Source of the DNA: Wolfiporia cocos
Lineage: Eukaryota; Basidiomycota; Agaricomycetes; Polyporales; Phaeolaceae
DNA length: 64,000 nucleotides
Assembly: GCA_029448655.1 (NCBI GenBank)
Contig: JACCLO010000013.1
Coordinates: forward strand, 930,001 to 994,000
Direction: 5' to 3'
Of the stretch, positions 59,453 through 64,000 are shown piece by piece. The first letter of the stretch is position 1, and every line of letters starts with the position of its first letter. Position numbers and translations under genes: made by a program. The notes under the pieces were generated by a model. That model was not told where the DNA came from, did no database searches, and saw only the letters and a program-made list of their open reading frames with translations.

Positions 59453-60196
59453 AGAGAGACAACCATTTATACCCTGCAGTCAGTATCCTAAGTACATGTG
59501 CAGCAGCTAACTAGAGCCACGGTGGAAGTGAAGAGTATCGCAAATTGGAGTAGGGTGGTGGCATGGGTCGTACGTTGATTATGTATTGTAAAGAAGAGTG
59601 AGCTGGTGCCATAGGGTCTCAAGTTTGGACCGACACTTAACAGCTCTAGTGATGCGTAAAGAAAAAAATAGGAAATGAAGGGAAAAAAGGGGACGAGGTA
59701 GGACAAGGTAGTAGTAACAAAAGGAGTTACGTAGCAGAAGAACTCGAACTTGCTGCAAGGATAGATTGGTCAGAGTAGATAGAGTAAGTGACTGAATTGT
59801 TGAAGACGTCGTGTTTGCGAGCGAGGTAGGAGAAGATGTGGAAATGGGTGGTAAGTTGACACGTGATGAGGTATGCGTCATCGTCAGGGTAGGACATACG
59901 GATGGAGGAGCAGATAGCGGTGGAAGAAGGGTCATTCCAGTGGAAGCCGGTGAACATGTCATAGGTGATGCCAAGGATGTTATAGTGGTGGAAATAGTCC
60001 ATGAATTGGAAGCTGAGCAGCGATTGTTGCCACGCATCACTGAGCTCAGAGGGGGTGAATATGTTGCCAATTGCAGTAGGGCAGTGGAGTACGGAGGTAA
60101 TTGTGAGGGTGATCGTTCGGGTGGGTACAAAGGGTCGTGGTTGAGGTTGGTATGGGATGGGGTTGAATGGATCAGGTCCAGCAGGGCAAGGGTAAA

Positions 60197-60345
60197 TTGG
60201 TCCCTCCATTGGACCAGCGGGTTGGTCGTAGATTGGTCCTTCCATAGGACCAGCGGGTTGGCCATAGATTGGTCCTTCCACAGGACCAGCAGGGTGGTCG
60301 TACAGGGGTTTCTCTAGTGGACCAATAGGGTGGTCATAGAGTGGT
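60197..60345 (-). repeat. 36-bp minisatellite, about four copies
   Basis: Units built on GGACCAGCGGGTTGGTCG and TAGATTGGTCCTTCCAT; each codes twelve residues (PAGPMEGPIYDQ-type) in the split ORF. Outer copies are more diverged. Confidence 0.8.
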
Positions 60346-60463
60346 GGCTCGAGGAGGAATTCGACGGTGTTGACGGAGTCTACAGAGCAATGAGTGGGGG
60401 TGGGTGATGGGGTACGGGGAGGTGTAGGTTGTGGGGATGGTGTTCGAGGTGACGTCTCGGGAC

Positions 60464-61107
60464 TAGTGATGTGCTAGGCCCGGCTTTGGGCCATAGGCCG
60501 GGCCAGGCCAAGCCCTACTTGGGCCGGGCCAGGCCGGGCCCTACACCACGGCTTGAGACGGCCCAGGGCCCAGCTTGTGTCTCAAGCCAGGCCGGGCCAA
60601 GCCGTGAGCCCCGGGCCTGACTTGAAGCTCTAACGGATAAAATGTCTAGTAACTATAATATAAGGATATATATAGTAGCAGTATGCCATATTCCAATGAA
60701 GTATGCCTATATTTTTATATTCAAGCAAGAGGATAGTCCCATGGATTGAATTCTTGGTGCTGAAGCCTGTCGCTCACTTTTGGGTGCCTATACAATGCCC
60801 CATTTGGAAGGCACGCCACAGAGCACCGTGCTGGTGAAATGATGATTTCACACTATAATTCACTAATTATTGAAGATACTGGAGCTTGGCTTTGTCAGAA
60901 GATAGTTGGAGAAGGTACGTTATGAGTTTGTGTGGCTACAGTGATGATCATCCTCACAGTGCCAGGCCCCGGGCAAGCCCCAGGCCGGGCCGGGCCAAGC
61001 CGTGGGCCATCAATGGGGGCCCGGCCTGAGGTTTTGAAAAGCCAAGGCCGTCCAAAGCCGGGCCAAAGCCGGGGCTTTTGAGCCAGGCCGGGCCTGGCAC
61101 ATCACTA
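60464..61107. mobile_element. hAT-type non-autonomous transposon, 644 bp
   Basis: Termini TAGTGATGTGCYAGGCCCGG in inverted orientation, exact 8-bp target duplication CTCGGGAC (60456-60463, 61108-61115). Subterminal zones are dense in GGCCGGGCC/AAGCC words facing each other, as in the element at 36282 though with a different motif. The AT-rich core has no transposase. Confidence 0.93.
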
Positions 61108-61646
61108 CTCGGGACGATTCGGAGCCCAGTGGAGACGTGGTTCGGGTTTCTTTGTGACGGTCCAGATGGGGCGGCTAGAAACGTGTTTGAGGTGAGGCAT
61201 GGATGGAGTGGTGCGTGGCTTAGGGGTGGAAGGCGTGGGAGGGGTGGGCAAAGGGTTGTTGAACGTAGGTGCTAGGAGTGAGGTGAGGTGTAGCGCAAGG
61301 TTGTTGACGTCCTGCTGCAAAGTGAGCAGGGAAGGGAGTTCGGTGTGGGCCAATTCATTGGCACCATGGGTGATCGCTGTGAGGAGGTAGGATACATGTG
61401 TCTTCCAAAGAGGAAGAGCGTATGTCAATGGTGTGGTTTCATGTGCCCGGTGGATGCTTTGGGCGGCGTTGAAAAGTAGGTCAAATGCAAAGGTAGCGGG
61501 GGTTATGTCGGCAGGAGCCCTCTGAGTGTTGCTGACGGTGCGTTGGGTGTTCATGGTAGGGGGGACGGTGCGTAGGGGTTGGTGTGTAGGGGGACGATAC
61601 GTGAGCGCCTAAGGCGATGGTGGCGGTACGAGAGAAAGGAGGGCTG

Positions 61647-61664
61647 GTTGATAATGCTACATAG
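61647..61664. repeat. 18-bp direct repeat, right copy
   Basis: Exact match to 59435-59452; see that entry. Confidence 0.7.
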
Positions 61665-61667
61665 TAG

Positions 61668-62866
61668 ACTTCGTAAACGATGAACATATCGCGCTCTAGT
61701 TCCAGGCGCACGATCGAAAGACAACCTGATCCCCTGACTGACAGGGAATACAGCGGACGCATGTGCATGAATGATCCTTGGAGTTCTTTTGATCCTTACC
61801 AGGCGCCGCAGACACAGTTGGACGTGAGCGCTGCTGCAAAGATCATGCAAGTTGTTCCTGTATCTTCTCGCGTTTGCTCGCCCGCATGGGGTGGCGCCAA
61901 GGCTGTGTGCGAACGCATGCAATAGAAATCTTCTTCATGGTGCAATTCGGACACTGCATATATACGTACAGATGGGATGGTGATGGAATGGAAACCTGGG
62001 AGTACCATGCTTCGTCTTGATATGATCTGCGAACTCACGACATGTCCGATCTGACGTAATTCAGGCGCTTATGTGCAAAGGGCGCTAAAGACAGTTGTCT
62101 CAGACCACGCCGCTGTGCATCGATGCATGTTTGTGTTTAGCTGTATCCTGCAAACAGAATGTTGGAATCTCTCGCAAGGATTTCGCCACTTGGCTGATTC
62201 TTCGCTAGCACTAGTCACTAGTTCCTGCTGCTAAAGCTGAAGTCTCGATCACAGCGCCCAGCTATTGTACGAGGAGTAATTTTAATCAGCGGAGATCATG
62301 CAAGCCCATACGATTGTCCAACGAGTTTTGACTATGAGGCTCCAGCTTCCAGGCCCAGAGGTGCGCATTAATATGTCGCTTAGCATGAAGGTTTTTGGCG
62401 GTGGGTTTTGCGACATTTGTATACTCCGGGAATGCGATGCGGCATGGTCCTGCACTTTCAAGTTGTGGTGATTGATTGACCGTCGCTTTTGAGCCGGCTC
62501 TTGCAACGCGTACTTGGAGGATAGTCCGTCTTTCATTTACAATGCTCAAGCAGTGTGACCGCAATGGCAACCACTACGCTGCGACTTATCCATTTTATCA
62601 GGGAAAAATGTGGAGGCCTATCGCATCAGATATATTCCGTAATCAGTAGACAGATCCCTTGGTAGAGCTTCAATAACCTTTCCCTGATTTGGATGCAAGC
62701 TTTATAAATATCTTGATAGAATCTATTCAAGAGTGCGGTGTTCTAGAAAAACGAATACAGTCGGTGATATACTGGTTGTCATAGTCAGCAATTGGAATCA
62801 GCCGCATCGCAGCGCAAAATATGGGACTCACATATTCCACTCATTCTATAGTCATCGATTATGTTC
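61668..62866. other. Intergenic, no gene recognised
   Basis: Faint similarity at 61960-62250 to 49060-49400 (see there). No supported coding frame. Confidence 0.4.
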
Positions 62867-64000
62867 CTAGCATACCTCGTCTGCGCCTCTCTTTATTTCA
62901 CCATCCTGCGGGCTGACTTGGCCTGCCGGGCCGCTATCCTCCTGATGCAGGAAGTTGCCGAGTTCGCTTCGAGATATCCTCGCTACCGACGATAGAATCG
63001 ACCTGGATTGGAGCCGTGAAGTTGAGATCTCAGATCCGGACCCAAACTCCATGGACGAGAGCTGCAATTGGGATGGCTGGGTACTCTCGGTCTTCACATC
63101 AGATATGCTCTGTGAACCAGAAGGGCCATGTGCGGCGAAGTGCACCTGGCGGAAATTGAGCATGAGTCGAGAGATTATGATAGTTGTGATTCTGGTAATA
63201 ATACGTTCATCGGCTAGCTCCGGAGTACAAGACAATCACTCACGCGTTAATGAGTGCCGAGAAATCAGCGGTAATCTACTCGCCATTAGTACAATTAGAT
63301 TGTACTGGTGACGTAAGACACAGACTTGCCGGCAATACAATATTATGTCAAGGATGTTCAGAGAGAGCAGTAACCTGTCACCTGCATGAGTACCAAAACG
63401 GCACCGGACAACACCAACTCACACAAAGAATAACGTTCCTGGAATGAGTCCGCCATGTCAATTCAGATGCTCGAGGCATACGCACCGACATAGTGTGCTC
63501 ACCATCTCTCAAGAGCACCTGTGCCAATGAAGTCTTTTCTTCCCAGCTGCCGGGATTACCGATATGATCGTGTATATTATACCACGACGTCAGGAGTACC
63601 AGCGTGTCTGAGCAGATCAGGCATGTACGCGTAGCAATCACAACTGGGCACTAAGTCTTTATATGGCAAGATGCAATGAGTCACGATTGACGTACTCCTT
63701 CGAATTGTTATGAAAATGTGGCTGATGTGTTACTTGTAGGTTTCACTCACTTCACTTGTATTGACTCCGACAGTTTGATGCCAGATAAACAGGCATTGAG
63801 TAATTTATATGCATGACTTATCGTATTGGATTCTTCCAGTGTGTAGCTGGTCATATTGAAGGTATAAGCCGAAAGAAACTTCTGTTTCCGACGAGATAGT
63901 CAGTCAAACCAAATCGTTGACGCTCACGGTGTGGGGCACTTGCTAAATTGGTTGCCACCGGAATGATACCAACAATGAACGTTATAATTGCCATAGTCCA
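62867..64000 (-). CDS. DUF6533-family membrane protein (copy G), 5' end outside
   Basis: The 3' part of a family member; the DUF6533 domain itself would lie beyond the right edge. At the edge, FIVGIIPVATNL matches the VLGLVPAVANL exon end of copy A. An exon at about 63641-63535 reads LICSDTLVLLTSWYNIHDHI and ends VLLRD(G). The next small exons join as GTLFFVLLLSLNILDIILYC, matching the last membrane helix of copy D. The final exon has TTIIISRLMLNFRQVHFAAH and stops at 62867. These junctions keep frame, so this part looks intact. The exon-end near 63948 shows GCAAGT where a GT donor is expected, possibly a GC-AG intron, but the next junction was not settled. Confidence 0.7.

Larger units (their letters stand above)
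59727..61554 (-). pseudogene. Unrecognised ORF split by a hAT-type MITE
   Basis: Two open pieces on the minus strand, 61554-61108 and 60463-59727, are one frame interrupted by the MITE at 60464-61107. Ignoring the insert and one 8-bp duplication, the codons run on without a stop. The first part (start MNTQRTVSNTQRAPADI) is helical; the middle carries 12-residue repeats of the PAGPMEGPIYDQ type; the end has FQFMDYFHHYNILGITYDM and a Tyr/His-rich segment. I do not recognise a family. The lack of introns and flanking 18-bp direct repeats suggest it belongs to a mobile element, perhaps gag-like, but this is a guess. Confidence 0.55.

Noticed and set aside
63940..63950. GC-AG intron in copy G
   Set aside because: GCAAGT sits at the right place, but the downstream exon could not be joined in frame with confidence near the window edge, so it is only mentioned.

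Overview
The window is nuclear DNA of a filamentous basidiomycete. The evidence is dense short spliceosomal introns (mostly 46-72 nt), a class I hydrophobin, a CPL1-like secreted protein, a family of DUF6533 membrane proteins and a large load of small transposons; an Agaricomycete, perhaps a polypore, fits best. Gene-family names rest on motif recognition by eye, not on database searches. Exon junctions were worked out by hand from GT/AG sites and reading-frame continuity.

Layout. 0.4-0.9 kb: class I hydrophobin (-). 3.9-5.7 kb: secreted CPL1-like protein whose C-terminal third is an acidic repeat region cut up by dibasic Kex2-type sites (+). 6.7-12.6 kb: a pair of IRG-type (immunity-related-GTPase-like) G proteins in opposite orientation with two TA-flanked MITEs between them; the first gene carries a tandemly triplicated exon-plus-intron unit at its 3' end. 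14.2-15.7 kb: UBR7/Mlo2-like UBR-box/PHD protein (-). 16.3-19.1 kb: stand-alone hydantoinase B/oxoprolinase (+). 19.7-26.2 kb: a tandem segmental duplication, each unit with a DUF6533 membrane-protein gene, the second copy decaying. 26.4-27.2 kb: basic, lysine/alanine-rich nuclear-type protein (-). 29.1-30.9 kb: another DUF6533 gene (+). 31.2-32.5 kb: PB1-domain protein (-). 33.3-34.7 kb: relative of a RING protein that appears to lack its RING (-). 36.3-37.2 kb: hAT-type MITE. 37.7-44.8 kb: complete DNA polymerase epsilon catalytic subunit (+), the clearest housekeeping anchor. 45.8-46.7 kb: second PB1 protein (+). 47.2-48.9, 50.8-52.4 and 62.9-64.0 kb: three more DUF6533 genes (-), the last running off the window. 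52.8-61.7 kb: a transposon graveyard with a DDE transposase split by a solo LTR, a second solo LTR of the same family, and an unrecognised ORF split by another hAT-type MITE.

Most notable observations: (1) four DUF6533 paralogues share an arrangement that needs a 2-nt microexon (AG) to keep frame; (2) tandem exon/intron amplification at the end of an IRG-like GTPase gene, ended by a 1-nt frameshift; (3) three insertions (two hAT-type MITEs, one solo LTR inside a transposase) with exact target-site duplications, two of which interrupt ORFs that read straight through when the insert and one duplication copy are ignored; (4) a CPL1-like/Kex2-repeat fusion architecture.
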